NCBI GenBank assembly: GCA_022925895.1
Contig: JAKSYS010000045.1
Location: 105,714 to 169,713 of the forward strand
Origin: Fragilaria crotonensis
Lineage: Eukaryota > Bacillariophyta > Fragilariophyceae > Fragilariales > Fragilariaceae
Direction: 5' to 3'
DNA length: 64,000 nt
Part shown: positions 32,477 through 43,699 of the stretch, piece after piece
Position numbering within the stretch: position 1 is the stretch's first letter
Layout: each line of letters opens with the position of its first letter
Made by a program: the position numbers and the translations under genes
Notes under the pieces: generated by a model
Seen by the model: only the letters and a program-made list of their open reading frames with translations
Told to the model about the DNA's origin: nothing
The model's database searches: none

Positions 32477-32879
32477 CAGGGATGCGCAACAAAAAACGAT
32501 CGTGTTACAATGCATATATATATTGCAATATAATGTTACCAATATATTGTATTGGTCGGTCCAACCATACCAATGCATTGTATTGTATTGTTACCTCTTG
32601 ACAATACAAATCTATTGTACAATATATTGTACCTGGTACACCACTTTCATACGGTCTGATGCATTAAATCCGACTGAAGGGGGAAGAATTGTAAAAAGGA
32701 CAATATATTGCTATATATTGTTACCAATATATTGTATTGGCTAGTTCAACAATATCAAGAATATGTTGTATTGCCGTAAATTGCAATATATTGTATTGGT
32801 GGTAACGTATATTGCAATACACTTATTGTTCATATTCAAAACCACCAATACGATAACAATACTATTGTGCGCACCCCTG
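32477..32879. mobile_element. AT-rich MITE built of CAATATATTG palindromes
   Basis: About 400 bp between CAGGGATGCGCA (32477) and TGCGCACCCCTG (ending 32879), an inverted pair with one mismatch. The flanks GTTACAAT and TTTACAAG agree at six of eight positions, compatible with an eroded hAT-type duplication. The interior is packed with the palindrome CAATATATTG and TACCAATATATTGTATTGG. No frame. Confidence 0.6.
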
Positions 32880-33479
32880 TTTACAAGTACTTTGGAGTGC
32901 TTGGAGTACTTGGAGTACTCTTAATTCCACTTCACATAATGCAGCACTGCGTGTTGCGTGTACCACATGTACCAAGTACTTAGTGCCTTCATTGCTTCCC
33001 ATTTCCAAGCTTTCCTGGTTGTGTACATTCTTGCGTCTTTATCATACAAGGATAAATGGACTGGTAAATTGACCACTTGTAGTGTGAGTCAAGTGCACCA
33101 AGAGAAACATTTGCCTTTTTCAATTGCAACAGCACTCACCAGCAATAAAAATGTTTCCTCCAGTCTGCAAATGAGTCCTCTGTTCTGTATTGATTGCATC
33201 CACAGTTGTTGGTAACCCCTAACAAGCAAGATCTGAATACACTGAAGTGGAGGCCTTTGTTCAAGATTCATGCATGGCAATATTGTTTGACCTGCTTGTA
33301 ATGCATAACACCCACTTGAATATGACACTTTTCATATCCTTGTGAATGCATATCATAAGGGGCTTTTACTCAAGGTTCTTGCATCACAGTATGGTTTCTC
33401 CTACTGGCTGGATGTTTTCACAGGTTAGTAGATTATTTTGTGTGTGCATGCAAGGAATAAGAATACATTCTTGGTGGAC

Positions 33480-33907
33480 ACGTACTCTCTACAAACTCTG
33501 CAAAGTTGATTGATTGCATCAAAACAAGAACCAAAGTAGCCACCACACAATCTAGTACCTAGTACTATTGTGAGATTATTCATGAGCTGCAACAGAGGTC
33601 GTAACACTGTCACTGCATGGAGAAGTATCTGGAGCATAGACAAGATGAAACCGTGGGTTCTTGTCAATTCATATCTATCTCTATATCTCCATGACACCAT
33701 GCTACTGCATCCTTGTTGGAAACGTATTCTCTACAAACTCTGCAAAGTTGATTGATTGCATCAAAACAAGCAAGAACTAAAGTACCCACACAATTGACCT
33801 AGTACTATTGTGAGATAATTCATGAGCTGCAACAGAAGTAACACTGTCACTGCATGGAGAAGTATCTGGAACATAGTAGTAGACAAGATGACACCATGGG
33901 TTCTTGT
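33480..33907. repeat. Direct duplication, about 185 bp, period about 240 bp
   Basis: TCTCTACAAACTCTGCAAAG followed by TTGATTGATTGCATCAAAAC occurs at about 33487 and 33728. The order of later blocks is the same: CCTAGTACTATTGTGAGAT, TTCATGAGCTGCAACAGA, CACTGTCACTGCATGGAGAA and GGGTTCTTGT. Small indels have accumulated. No coding content recognised. Confidence 0.8.
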
Positions 33908-34253
33908 TAATCCAGCCACTGCCTGCTGTGCATGGTGGTCAACTATCTATGGTCAATGATGTGCCACTCCGAATAGCGTGCGCTATTCCGATTAGTTTAG
34001 CCTTAATGCCAATGTGTTTCATCGGCTCACAACTTCTATTGTAATCCTATTATACTTCAATTGTATTCTTACCGGCTGTCCTGACAATTGTATGCAGGGT
34101 GAAGATGAGGCAAGAGGATATCATACTTTGCCACAACACTAACGAGAACAGTACACACAACGTTCATTCAAATCGGTATTGCAATGCACTGTGCCTTCTT
34201 GTTTCTGCGTTTGTTCCTCTCCATCACGTCAGCCCTGAACTAACCCGAATCCC

Positions 34254-34920
34254 ATGCGGGTTGTTGTTTGTGGACCAGGGGATCCGACCTCATCTTGTTT
34301 CATTCAGGGAAACCTTGGAGACAGCTGCTATTTCAAGATCCTACCTTGCAAGGCTGTGATGGCCCAGATCAAAGTGGTACATAGGAGGAGGTCCACCACA
34401 ACTGTGAATTGCCCAACCCTCATCATGCGGCAAGCTACAGCAGGCAACAGGTTTGCTGCTCTTGCATCTCAAGAAAAGGTCATCCTCCGCATGAACCCCA
34501 ATCTATTCCTCATCCACCCAGCAATGTTCAACTTGGAAGATGGAGCCCCAAGACTGGTCAGGTCCAGGGAAATGGCAATTGATATTATTGATGCAGCCAT
34601 GAAGAGGATGATGGAAGTAGATGCAAAGAAGCTTTTATACGCAGCAAATGTTGAGTTGCTCTTGGGAATACTTTGGGCATCGGACAACAGGCAGGGGACT
34701 GCTGACCAATGTTCAATGACCAATGTTGAAGAGTACCCAAACCTTAATCACGCCTGTCCGGCCAATTAAGAAGAAATTGATGAATGACTGCCAACCCACA
34801 GTTGATGCGGACGAGAGGGAAGGGCAAAATGATGAACCAGAGGAAGGCACTGTCATGCCCTGGGCAGTCTTCTTGTCACAAATGAACCGTATGCACGAGA
34901 GTCGAGGAAACAAGGTTTGA
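34254..34920 (+). other. Possible broken gene, unknown
   Basis: An open frame at 34254-34769 (171 codons, non-ATG opening; first ATG codes MAQIKVVH) overlaps a second at 34723-34920 that has a Glu/Asp-rich end. The middle (FAALASQEKVILRMNPNLFL, then AMKRMMEVDAKKLLYAANVE) has protein-like helical composition, but no family is recognised. The two may be one frameshifted gene or remnants of a repeat. Confidence 0.25.
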
Positions 34921-37614
34921 ACAAGGATCAAGCCAATCCTATCCATATTCAAGGCTTGAGACCCATCAATCACACAAGGTTTTTAACTGCACTGTGGTGA
35001 AGTTCCAGCAGGGTTGGTGCAGAACTAGTCATGTTCAAATTCATGATGACTGTGATCATGACCAAGACACCTCCAAAAGCAGTTGGGCTTTTGAAGGCAT
35101 CAAGATGAGGATTGAGCAGGAGATTCTGTGATGGGTGCTGCCACCAATTCCTATCGGCAGTGTTTCTGTCATTCTTGGAGACATATTTGGCAAACTGGGG
35201 AGGATTCACAGCTAAGTTTCCGCCCAAAGATAGTAGGGTTCTTCCACCATCATCCCACATATGTCCATGACCAAAAGACCCAGCTATGTACAGCCTTTCA
35301 ATATGCTGGAGCCACTAACCTGCAAAGGATCAATAGCCACCGCAAAAGGGATAGAAGCAATACATTTTGGAAGCACAAGGATGGAACTCTTTGGGTCTAA
35401 ATTTGTGTATTGCGTCATCACCACACATCTTCAGAATTTTTTGACATGATCACCACAGTGGCTGACAGACCATTGTAAAATACACAATTGTGGCAAAACT
35501 AATTGGCTAGTTGCTCCCAACCAGCACCCAATGCCTAAGAAGAGGGAGGATGTTGGAGTCCTGTAACAAATACAGGCCTCTCATAATTTTTCCAAACAAG
35601 TGAAATTGGGCAAGCCCTCATTGTATCAAGGTAGAAGTGTGTTAATTATTTAACAGGATCATGGCCAATTTGCAGACCCTAGCTAAGCCTATCTGATGCA
35701 AAAGGCTCCAACTTGCAAAGACTGATTCGAGACCCTTGTGCATCTATGTGATTTCTCTGATTTTTAGAGGTTGCTGGAGACAAATGGGGCAAGACTGGCA
35801 CCCCAACTGTGCCATAAGCATCCAGCTGAGCAAGTGGAACAAGGGTTAGGTTTAAATGGATTATGGCAGGAGGTTATCTTGCTTCTGTTTTGTGGCTTCT
35901 TTGAGGAGCCCACCTTTTTCCTTGTGTGAATTTGATTTGATGCCTCAAGTAGAATTTCCCAGAAAGCTAAGGCTACTACTATCTTTGTTAAATAAACATG
36001 CCTTATGACAGGGCAACTACTCGTAGTTACTACTACACTAGCAGTTACAGTGTGTCCATTCTTTGCTCATAGTACAGCAGTACTAGTAGTCTACTCGGAT
36101 ACTAGAGTACTAAGGGGCCTAAGTCTGAGGGTATCGTAGCTTGTGTGCTCTGAGTACTGGAAAACTGTGCCTGGAAGTAGCTATTGTATGTATGACTACT
36201 GGTAGAGTGTACTAGTAGTGCTACTACTCTACTCTGGAGAATTGTGACATTAAACTACTATGCATACGTATTCACATGCACCACATCTTATGTGTACGCT
36301 GTACGCACCACAGGCAGTTGTAACGTCGTAACCACACGCAATTATACTTTAGGTACAGTAAAACAGTATTGGGCGTACTGGCGTAGAGTACAAAGGAGTA
36401 GGAAGACCGGAACACAACTCGCTTGCAGTGAACAGTTATTTGAATCAGTCCGGACTGTCGTGGAAACTCAGTCCGGACTGGTATCAAACCTTGGAAAAAT
36501 TGTAATAATAATGCTTAATTATGATTTTGGATTATTCTCCACAGAGAATCTACATAGGAATTGGTACATAAAGAAAGATTCAACGGGCCAATGAGAGTGA
36601 GACTTGGACCTTCCGTAGAGCGTACGCGGGAACTAGTACAACCCTAGTTTTCTTCCCCGTGGAAGGCCAACTCCAAGCCTAACATCGACTTCACCAAAAA
36701 CCAAAACGACGACAAGAGCGTGCACTATGTGAGACCCCTCAATGCATTGAACACCATTGTGCACGCTTTTATCGTCGTTTCAAGAATTGATAGAGTTGTC
36801 GCACATCGAACATCGGGACTGACCGTTAAATACTCTGAAAAATAGTATATTTATATATGTTGTCAAAGTCCGAGAGCAAAAACTGTCAGATAACGGTATG
36901 CTGGCTGGATCGGTCCACTGCTTCAGAGCCCGAATGGTCTGTATTCATAGTGGTCCGGAGTAGGTACTAGCCGTATCATACTATGCATACGTACAGTTAC
37001 AATCGCGGTACTGGACTACCATGTGGTATTTGTGTACCTTCTGGTACTCTTCGTTTGTAACGGTGTACTTCAAACGCCGCAGTACCGTAAATTTCCAGAA
37101 GCAACGTAGCCACCAGTATGACGACGACAGGTCATAGTACTGTAGTACTCGTACCTTGTACCCCGTCATACCAACCCCTTGATCCGGCGAGTCGTGTACG
37201 ACGTACCCGGTACAAGAACAGACAGCAAGACACGAAGCATGAATTGTGAGAGAATTTCCTTGTGAATCATCCGCGGCTTCCTCATCATTGGTCGGATGAA
37301 CACATACTACGGCATATATGTACATGAACAGTTTATTTGATGAACACATGAACACATGTATCGGATGTCACATTTATGCATCTTCTATGCAAGTACATAC
37401 AATTACTCGTAGTAAAGTAGAACAGTATTTTATTGGTACTCAAACAAGTACTCGTTTCTCAAGCGAAGCACAGCCCTCATTCTTGTTCGTTGTTCGTTCC
37501 TATATATACCTTGGTTTGTACGCCTACTGGATCAATTAGTGCATTGCACTGCTTTTCCAAGGTTGGAACGAAGAAGTTCAAGACGAAGAAAGAGACGGAG
37601 CGTCTATTTCCAAC
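34921..37614. other. Long region without supported genes; GTAC-rich from about 36.0 kb
   Basis: 34.9-36.0 kb is featureless apart from short frames on both strands. From about 36.0 to 37.5 kb the sequence is crowded with GTAC (AGTACT, GGTACC, TGTACG), like other spacers in this window. The 3' part should contain the promoter of the gene at 37615. Confidence 0.4.
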
Positions 37615-39222
37615 ATGGACGGATCGGGCAAGAAGGTTCGATGCACCGGCCGTACATCTTCGGTTATTCGACCTGCTCGAGGTGCACAAGCTGCAGAGCG
37701 TGACCCAAGATCCGATACATTGTTGGGCGATGGCAGCGTGGCTACAGCATGTTCTCATGTGGAAGAAGATCCCCTCTTCAAATTTGCTTTAGGAGCTGAT
37801 CATGTAGTTGCCGACAAGATTGTGTCGTCGACTCTCCCCGGGTCTGAACGTCACGCAGCCTCGGCTAAGGCGACAGCCCGTGGCAACGTGCATCTTGATG
37901 TTGATTTGGAATTCAGCGAATGGGACTCGAAACCAGTATCGAAGCGAAAGTTCCGAGAGGAGCTCAAGCATTCTCCTTCGGCTCGAGCCTCGGATGATGG
38001 AGGGGATCGCGGTGGCTTTGTCCCTTTGTTCAACAAGAAAATTAAATCAGCAGGAGCAGCTTCAACTTTCACCACTACTTCCAGGACAACCGCAGCCACG
38101 AGATTTTCGACAGAGCCAGAGGAAACAGTTGGAAAAATGTCTTCAGCCATCGTTGCAGCCGACGCTGAATTCGAGGGAATCGACAAGCACACTTTTGCAA
38201 GTCCCGAGGCCGATATCGACAGGTTGAGAGGTCCAGTTGGCATTGTAGAGGCTTTCGCGAGCCCCGTCGATGCTATGACTCATGACAAAATTGGTGTTTA
38301 TTGCGATTCAGCTTTTCCTGATTCCGTCCGATCTTGTGTGATCGATGCCTCATCCGTGTCGGAGGCGCCCGGAGAAGTCACACAGGAGGAGATTGAACCG
38401 TGCTCCGTCTTTTCCATGGGAAATGATACGTCAATGGAGCTGCCGAAAGGTAGAAATAGCTACAGCCCTCGTGATACTGAGTCGCGTATGTCTGAAAGCG
38501 TTATCTTCCAAAACCCCACAAATTGTGATGAACGAGAGGTATATGAACTATTGTTCAAGACGCGAGATCCTCTCGGCGGCTTCTTCTGTGCAACGTCGAT
38601 GGGTGGTAACGGCAGCATCTGTTACATTCGTTCAGTTAGTCCTCGTGTCAAAGATGTGCGACTACATTCTGGTACAATCATTGTTGCGACTGCTATGGGA
38701 AAAGCTGGAACAAATTCTATAGTATGGCACACAGTTGGCTCTCACGAAGACCTCAAAAAGAACTATGAAAGTTACAGGCGGCACTCACAAGGAAAGTGGA
38801 TGCAGATACGCTTCATCAACAATAAGGTGACTCATGAGAGTAGACTGGTGTGTCCTGATGATTGGACGCCAACTTCTGCATGGAAAGGGGATCCCACATG
38901 GGAAGGATGGGCTGGTGGTGCACCTGAAGCACATAATGTGGCAACCAAGGATGCCACCACACCACTAATTTTTGGTAAACAAGGGCGTCGCGCAGCACCG
39001 CCAACGTCGTCTTTCGGCACGGCGCCAGCCTCGAAACCGAAGGAAAACCATGAGGCTGTTCTTGGTAATGTTGTTGCAGGAATGCAGGACATAGACAGCC
39101 CAGATCATATTGCCAGGGTTCAAGCAGCCGCCACACCTCGGGTTCAAAAAAAGTCTCGCTGTCTTCTCTCCCAGTCCATCGAGGCAAAGTGGCGGTTGAT
39201 AAGCAGCCTAAACCTATCTTGA
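37615..39222 (+). CDS. N-terminal half of a large protein with a PDZ-like region
   Basis: A 535-codon frame from ATG 37615 (MDGSGKKVRC). The first 310 residues are of mixed low complexity with a nuclear-signal-like PVSKRKFREEL. Residues about 325-420 are globular: DPLGGFFCATSMGGNGSICY, SGTIIVATAMGKAG, then MQIRFINNK, which resembles a PDZ fold with a carboxylate-binding GGFF loop; this is a weak assignment. At the A7 run 39146-39152 the frame one base back is open and leads into the ankyrin half. That half's frame reads KKVSLSSLPVHRGKVAVDKQ there, so the two halves are probably one protein of about 1,045 residues. Host gene or repeat-borne gene cannot be decided. Confidence 0.55.
   Translation: MDGSGKKVRCTGRTSSVIRPARGAQAAERDPRSDTLLGDGSVATACSHVEEDPLFKFALGADHVVADKIVSSTLPGSERHAASAKATARGNVHLDVDLEFSEWDSKPVSKRKFREELKHSPSARASDDGGDRGGFVPLFNKKIKSAGAASTFTTTSRTTAATRFSTEPEETVGKMSSAIVAADAEFEGIDKHTFASPEADIDRLRGPVGIVEAFASPVDAMTHDKIGVYCDSAFPDSVRSCVIDASSVSEAPGEVTQEEIEPCSVFSMGNDTSMELPKGRNSYSPRDTESRMSESVIFQNPTNCDEREVYELLFKTRDPLGGFFCATSMGGNGSICYIRSVSPRVKDVRLHSGTIIVATAMGKAGTNSIVWHTVGSHEDLKKNYESYRRHSQGKWMQIRFINNKVTHESRLVCPDDWTPTSAWKGDPTWEGWAGGAPEAHNVATKDATTPLIFGKQGRRAAPPTSSFGTAPASKPKENHEAVLGNVVAGMQDIDSPDHIARVQAAATPRVQKKSRCLLSQSIEAKWRLISSLNLS
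39145..39153 (+). other. CAAAAAAAG: slippery-type run at the junction of two frames
   Basis: Frame 0 reads CAA-AAA-AAG, so the heptamer A-AAA-AAG is in register for a -1 slip, and the -1 frame continues open for more than 540 codons. A single missing A in the run would explain the same thing. I found no clear downstream stem-loop. Confidence 0.5.
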
Positions 39223-40796
39223 AGACACAAAAAGCGTTAGCAACACAGTCAAAGGCAGTTTCATTTCAGCTAGATCCTGAACATAACTCTGTCCTTGACT
39301 CAACTGCAGGTGGAGTAATGCTGACCAGTGTGTCTACAAATACCTCAACCAAACCCAAGGATGATGATGCTGTGTTCAACAGTTTTCCAAGTAATAGAGA
39401 CTTGCTTTTGGCTATCTCCCATCAGTCATGTCTTGAAGTGTTGAAGCTTCTACAGGCTGGTGCTAATCCAAGACCAAAGAATGTGAGTCGAGAGTTCAAG
39501 ACTAATGATGATGCCAAGGGTATCAAAGATGATATGGATCGTGAAGTTAAGAGGAATCCTAGCCCTGAACTGGAAACTAAATGCATGGATGTTGCCTTGA
39601 AGATGACAATGCTGAGGATTTTCCATACAGTACGAACTACTATGATTGCATGTTCATTTTTGTGGGACTGGGTAGGATATGAAATGAGAATCCTAAATGT
39701 TGAAAATCTCCAGCTGATGGGTAATGTGCCAGTATCCAAGGGTGACAAGTTTTGCTGTCAAATCAAGATCCAAGGCAAGGATGTTTGCAGTTTTGAGGCT
39801 GGACTTGCAGACTGGTCCAAAATTAAGCAGAAGGAAGGCTGCTATTTCTTCAATGAGTGTTTGCCTGACCACTGGGAAGGAAGTGATAATACCATCCTTA
39901 TTACCTTCACAAGGACCTATGGCCGTGATCAACGCACCATTGTGTTGGCAAGGCAAAAAGTGCACCTCAATGCATTTGAAAGCAGAACTGGACTCAAGGT
40001 ACCTATGCCAAAAACAAATGATTTGGAATCTGGATATGCGCATATCAAGCTGCGCAAGCTTGGCAGTTCAACAAGAGCACATATTGACAAGCATCAACGT
40101 TACTGCTGCAAAAGCTTGAATGGCATTATAAATGATGTGAAACAATTCAACAAAGATCAATCTCGAAAAGCCATGGAGATACCTGAACTGGACTTCAACT
40201 TTCAACTGCTTGGTGCACCCTGCTCCACACTTCTCCATTGTGCTGTGCATTTGAATGATTCAAGATTGGTGGCACAACTAATTGAATGCGGTGCTGATGC
40301 CAATCTCCAAAACGTCGGTGGATTATCACCAAAACAACTGGCATTGGATATGAAGCAAAGGAGTTTCAACAGCAAAACTTGCAAGGAAGAAGATTTGGTT
40401 GCCTTCCAAAAGATCATTCATTTGCTAGACCTCAAGATTGGTAATTGTGTGGAGTTGCCTTGTGCTGAGCCCTCTGATGAAGCTGCAAAAGATGATTTGG
40501 ATATTGATATTCCAGAAGATATCACTGTTGGTGATCAGAAGAAAAACTCAAAATTGCATTCAGAAGCTGCTTCTGTATCCAATGAAGGAGATCCTTCATC
40601 TGCACAGTTCATCACTACTGTTGGAGTAGGGGAATCAAACATGTGTGGCATTCAGACAGAAAGAAGTGGACATGCTGCTTGTCTTGGTGATGAGCAGGTC
40701 TTTGATTTTGGAGGCAAGAATCTGAGCAAGTCTAAGGATCAGAACAGAGGAACCAGGAATGAGAAGTCCACAATCAATATTCATGGGTTACTGTGA
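39189..40796 (+). CDS. C-terminal half of the same protein: ankyrin repeats
   Basis: Open frame to 40796. It has no ATG near its start (39189 is GTG), and the frame is open further back through the A7 run, so it reads as the continuation of the upstream frame. LLLAISHQSCLEVLKLLQAGANP and TLLHCAVHLNDSRLVAQLIE followed by CGADANLQNVGGLSPKQLAL are ankyrin-type units at about residues 70-95 and 330-385, which mediate protein binding. Between them are about 140 residues with alternating beta-like composition (EMRILNVENLQLMGNVPVSK). The acidic tail has no motif. Codon choice is visibly more AT-rich than in the upstream half. Confidence 0.5.
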   Translation: MAVDKQPKPILKTQKALATQSKAVSFQLDPEHNSVLDSTAGGVMLTSVSTNTSTKPKDDDAVFNSFPSNRDLLLAISHQSCLEVLKLLQAGANPRPKNVSREFKTNDDAKGIKDDMDREVKRNPSPELETKCMDVALKMTMLRIFHTVRTTMIACSFLWDWVGYEMRILNVENLQLMGNVPVSKGDKFCCQIKIQGKDVCSFEAGLADWSKIKQKEGCYFFNECLPDHWEGSDNTILITFTRTYGRDQRTIVLARQKVHLNAFESRTGLKVPMPKTNDLESGYAHIKLRKLGSSTRAHIDKHQRYCCKSLNGIINDVKQFNKDQSRKAMEIPELDFNFQLLGAPCSTLLHCAVHLNDSRLVAQLIECGADANLQNVGGLSPKQLALDMKQRSFNSKTCKEEDLVAFQKIIHLLDLKIGNCVELPCAEPSDEAAKDDLDIDIPEDITVGDQKKNSKLHSEAASVSNEGDPSSAQFITTVGVGESNMCGIQTERSGHAACLGDEQVFDFGGKNLSKSKDQNRGTRNEKSTINIHGLL

Positions 40797-41304
40797 ATGA
40801 ACAGCAATAATGAGAATCAAATGTAGATGACAAAGAAGAAATGAGTAATTGAAACTCCAAGACTGTGCATGAAACAATGATTTGATATCACCTATAAGGC
40901 TGCTCATATTCTTAATTAATGAACTAGAAAGACAATACGTCTGTACTCTAGGTACTCAGGCAAGCAACAATGTGACAGGTATCACAAAACCAACCTGTTG
41001 TTGATGCAGGCCTTCATCATTGCAGAGCTCCTTGCACCATTTCAATAGAGTCTTCTATCAGTGGTCAAAGGTGGATGAATGGAATGCATTAAAGAATTGT
41101 GTGTCAAACTTGTGAATTGGAAAATTTCTACAATGAGGGGTGCAAAGTGACCAAGAGATTATGGCATGATGATCCATCAAGTTGAAGAGGAGTAAGTTGC
41201 AGGGCAGGACAGATGCCTGCTGATGTGAGCATCAGTTTTAGGTGAGTGCAATTCAGCAAATGCAGGACAATAATGACGTTCAGACAAAGTGTGCTCCTGG
41301 TTCA
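40797..41304. other. Spacer between the ankyrin gene and element X
   Basis: No frame or repeat recognised. AATCAAATG and similar AT-rich stretches follow the stop codon. Its right edge is the terminal repeat of X. Confidence 0.4.
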
Positions 41305-41560
41305 CATCTAAGAGTGCCAAAACTAAGTACCATAGTTGATACAAGAATTTTTTCTCATATGTACTGGAAAAATTTCAGGATACCCAAATTTGGTTCAGGA
41401 TTCCTGAAGTTTTGTTCAGGTTTATTTGTTTAGTTCAGGATTTGGAAGTTTGCACTTTCCTCATTTTTATGAAGAAAATTTTGTCTGACTTGTGAACTAC
41501 TATTATTATTCTGAACTACTGCAGTTATTCCTGAGCTTTTTTTTTCATTATTTCGACATC
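41305..41560. repeat. A-type end of X (mirror of 53110-53343 in Y)
   Basis: Shares TACCATAGTTGATACAAGAA, TTCAGGATTCCTGAAGTTTT, GTTTATTTRTTTAGTTCAGG and CTGAACTACTGCAGT blocks in order with the reverse complement of Y's right end. The repeated TTCAGGATT/AATCCTGAA words form short palindromes. Confidence 0.85.
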
Positions 41561-42835
41561 AAAAAAAATGCTGGTACTGTACGTGCTGTTTACGATGTAC
41601 TGGAGCTTGGTGTATCGTAGATTGTGTATTGTGCATGGAGTGTTGCTTGGGTGCGCCATACAGTATATGAGTACAGTACCATAGCTTTTTACAGTTTCTG
41701 GCTTACGGTATTCGGTACAGTAATCGGTGTTCTATTGTTTACAAGCCCATGCTTTGTTATGTATGGTATGCAGAGTACAGAGTACAGAGTACTCAGTACT
41801 CCGAACTCCGGAATATGGAGGATGGTGTCGAGTGGCGAGTATTGTTTGTATGTGTATGCTTGTTGTGTATGGCACCAGGCGTTGTGGTGTATGGTATGGT
41901 GTGCTGCATGGCTTTGTGTATCAGCATTTAGTGGCGTAGTGGCGTAGTGGCGTACTACCTCGTGGTATGGTTTATGGTACCGTACGATGTTGTGCGTTCT
42001 GTATTGTTTGTGGTACGGAGTACTGGAGTAGACTCGTGTAGTATCGTTTTTGGTGCAATACGGTCAGTGTTTATGGTGTATGTACAAGTACTCGGAGTAC
42101 AATATCGTGAAATACAGTTCTTGTGTAGTGTACTGTCTATGGTGCAGTATGCGTATGGTATGGTGGTGAACGGAATGATATGGCGCGGGGCGCGGTCCAT
42201 GGTGTGGAGTACTGTTTATTTACGGAATCGTACGACGTACTGGTACGGTGCTTCATTTAAATGGTACGGTGGAGTATTGCGTACTGTAGCTACACGTATG
42301 ACAAATGACGCCTATGTGTGCGCATCTTATATTCATACCTGATACCTGGTACTTGTACTCCGTACCCTTCTTACGCATGCGAGAGCGATCCGTAGAATGG
42401 CATTCCGTACTACGAGTACTTCTGGTTTATTCGAGCGAGAACATGATATGACATAGATCTTACGGTAGAAAAGGTATTGTATACGTGGTAGGTGGAATAT
42501 GTCGTACATACTGATTTATTCTTTCGGCACCAATACCAGTGCATGCTGTACATTTCTACTGGCTACGAATGCAAAAAACTTATGCAGCCATGGTATTGCG
42601 TTTCGTAGAACCCTACCTGTGAATTTTTGTGGGAAGTATCACATCATTTCGTTCGTTGTTTTGTGAACTCCACCACTTGCTGTCACCCCACATTGAATAT
42701 CAGTCCATTCTTCATCGGCACCTTTGCCCCTTCTTCCTCTTCCCACCAAGCACACTTTGCTCTCCTTGTTGGTGAGTTGTTCTTGATGTTTGTTTGAGTG
42801 TTGATTGATTTCAATCAATCAACACTCATGATGAA
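41561..42835. other. GTAC-rich interior of X, homologous to 52260-53100 of Y
   Basis: The stretch 41561-42420 is rich in GTAC and TGGTATGGTGT. From 42500 the match to Y is clear: GGCACCAATACCAGTGCATG, then GCTGTACATTTCTAC and CTCCACCACTTG. No gene; frames here follow the repeats. Confidence 0.5.
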
Positions 42836-43683
42836 AAAAAAAAAATCTAAAATCGTTTAACGTGCTGCCGCTATCCTCACTGACAAGAAGAATCGACTCA
42901 CACGACTTAACAGTACTCTGTGCGGGTACTGTCAAGTAATTTGTAAGCTATCTTATGACCTCAGCAAAGAGACATAAGAAAGACACATCCCACATCTATT
43001 CTCTCCAGGCATCCAGTGTATGGCGGATGGCTGTAATGGGGGAAAAAACTAAACTTGGAATCACAAGGTATCTCTCGGGACTGTCCGATGACAGTTGTGG
43101 ATTGCATCTCGGTAGTAGTTGTAGATTGCACTGTTGCAGTTTTCACTGTGGTAATGGGTTGCACGGTAGTAGTTTTCACGGTAGTAGTTTTCACTGTAAT
43201 AGTTTTCACGGTAGTAGTTTTCACGGTAGGAATAGATTGCACGGTAGTAAAAAGGAACAGTAGGAGGTTGTACATCCACGGTAGGAGTTTGCACTGTAGA
43301 GTAATAATATGTCGTCGGGAAAAACACTGGAGGTTCATGGATCATGCGAGCATACGGAGGAAACAAGATTGAGGAATTTTTCACGTCGTAGAAAGAATAC
43401 TGGGTTTGCATGTAGGACACGGACCATGGCTGCAAAAAGGTGTCATCAAACTTTCGAACTTTTCTTTCGATCTTCTGCTTCTTCTTCAATGCCTTATTGC
43501 TTGACTGTTGTTTGCTGTTGATGAGGAGGGAGTCAGGAGGAGAACGGAGGTGAGAGGGCTCGGAGGCCCCCTCCTTCATGTTGTTTGTTGTGCTCTTCTT
43601 GGCCGTAGAAAAGGTACTAGAAATTCTCGTAGGCGCTTCGTACTTTGACCTGAGTAAAAATTCTCAATCAACACTCATGATGA
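42816..43683. repeat. Possible insertion bounded by a 19-bp direct repeat, with a 15-bp minisatellite
   Basis: CAATCAACACTCATGATGA occurs at about 42816 and 43664. The first copy is followed by a 12-13 base A run. Between them, CACGGTAGTAGTTTT repeats with a 15-bp period at 43131-43245. A minus-strand frame (43061-43579, 172 codons) translates the repeat as YYREN/YYSEN units after a Lys-rich segment. Whether that frame is expressed is unknown. The direct repeat may be a target duplication of a retro-inserted sequence. Confidence 0.45.
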
Positions 43684-43699
43684 GTTTTTGAGGTGCTCC

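Noticed and set aside
31700-36490. AGTCCGGACT palindromes at 31.7 and 36.46 kb as ends of one large element
   Set aside because: The palindromes are short, occur more than once at each place, and no matching target duplication or extended inverted repeat was found.
43131-43250. Regularly spaced repeats that might suggest a CRISPR array
   Set aside because: The 15-bp units are contiguous with no unique spacers, and the genome is eukaryotic. It is a minisatellite.
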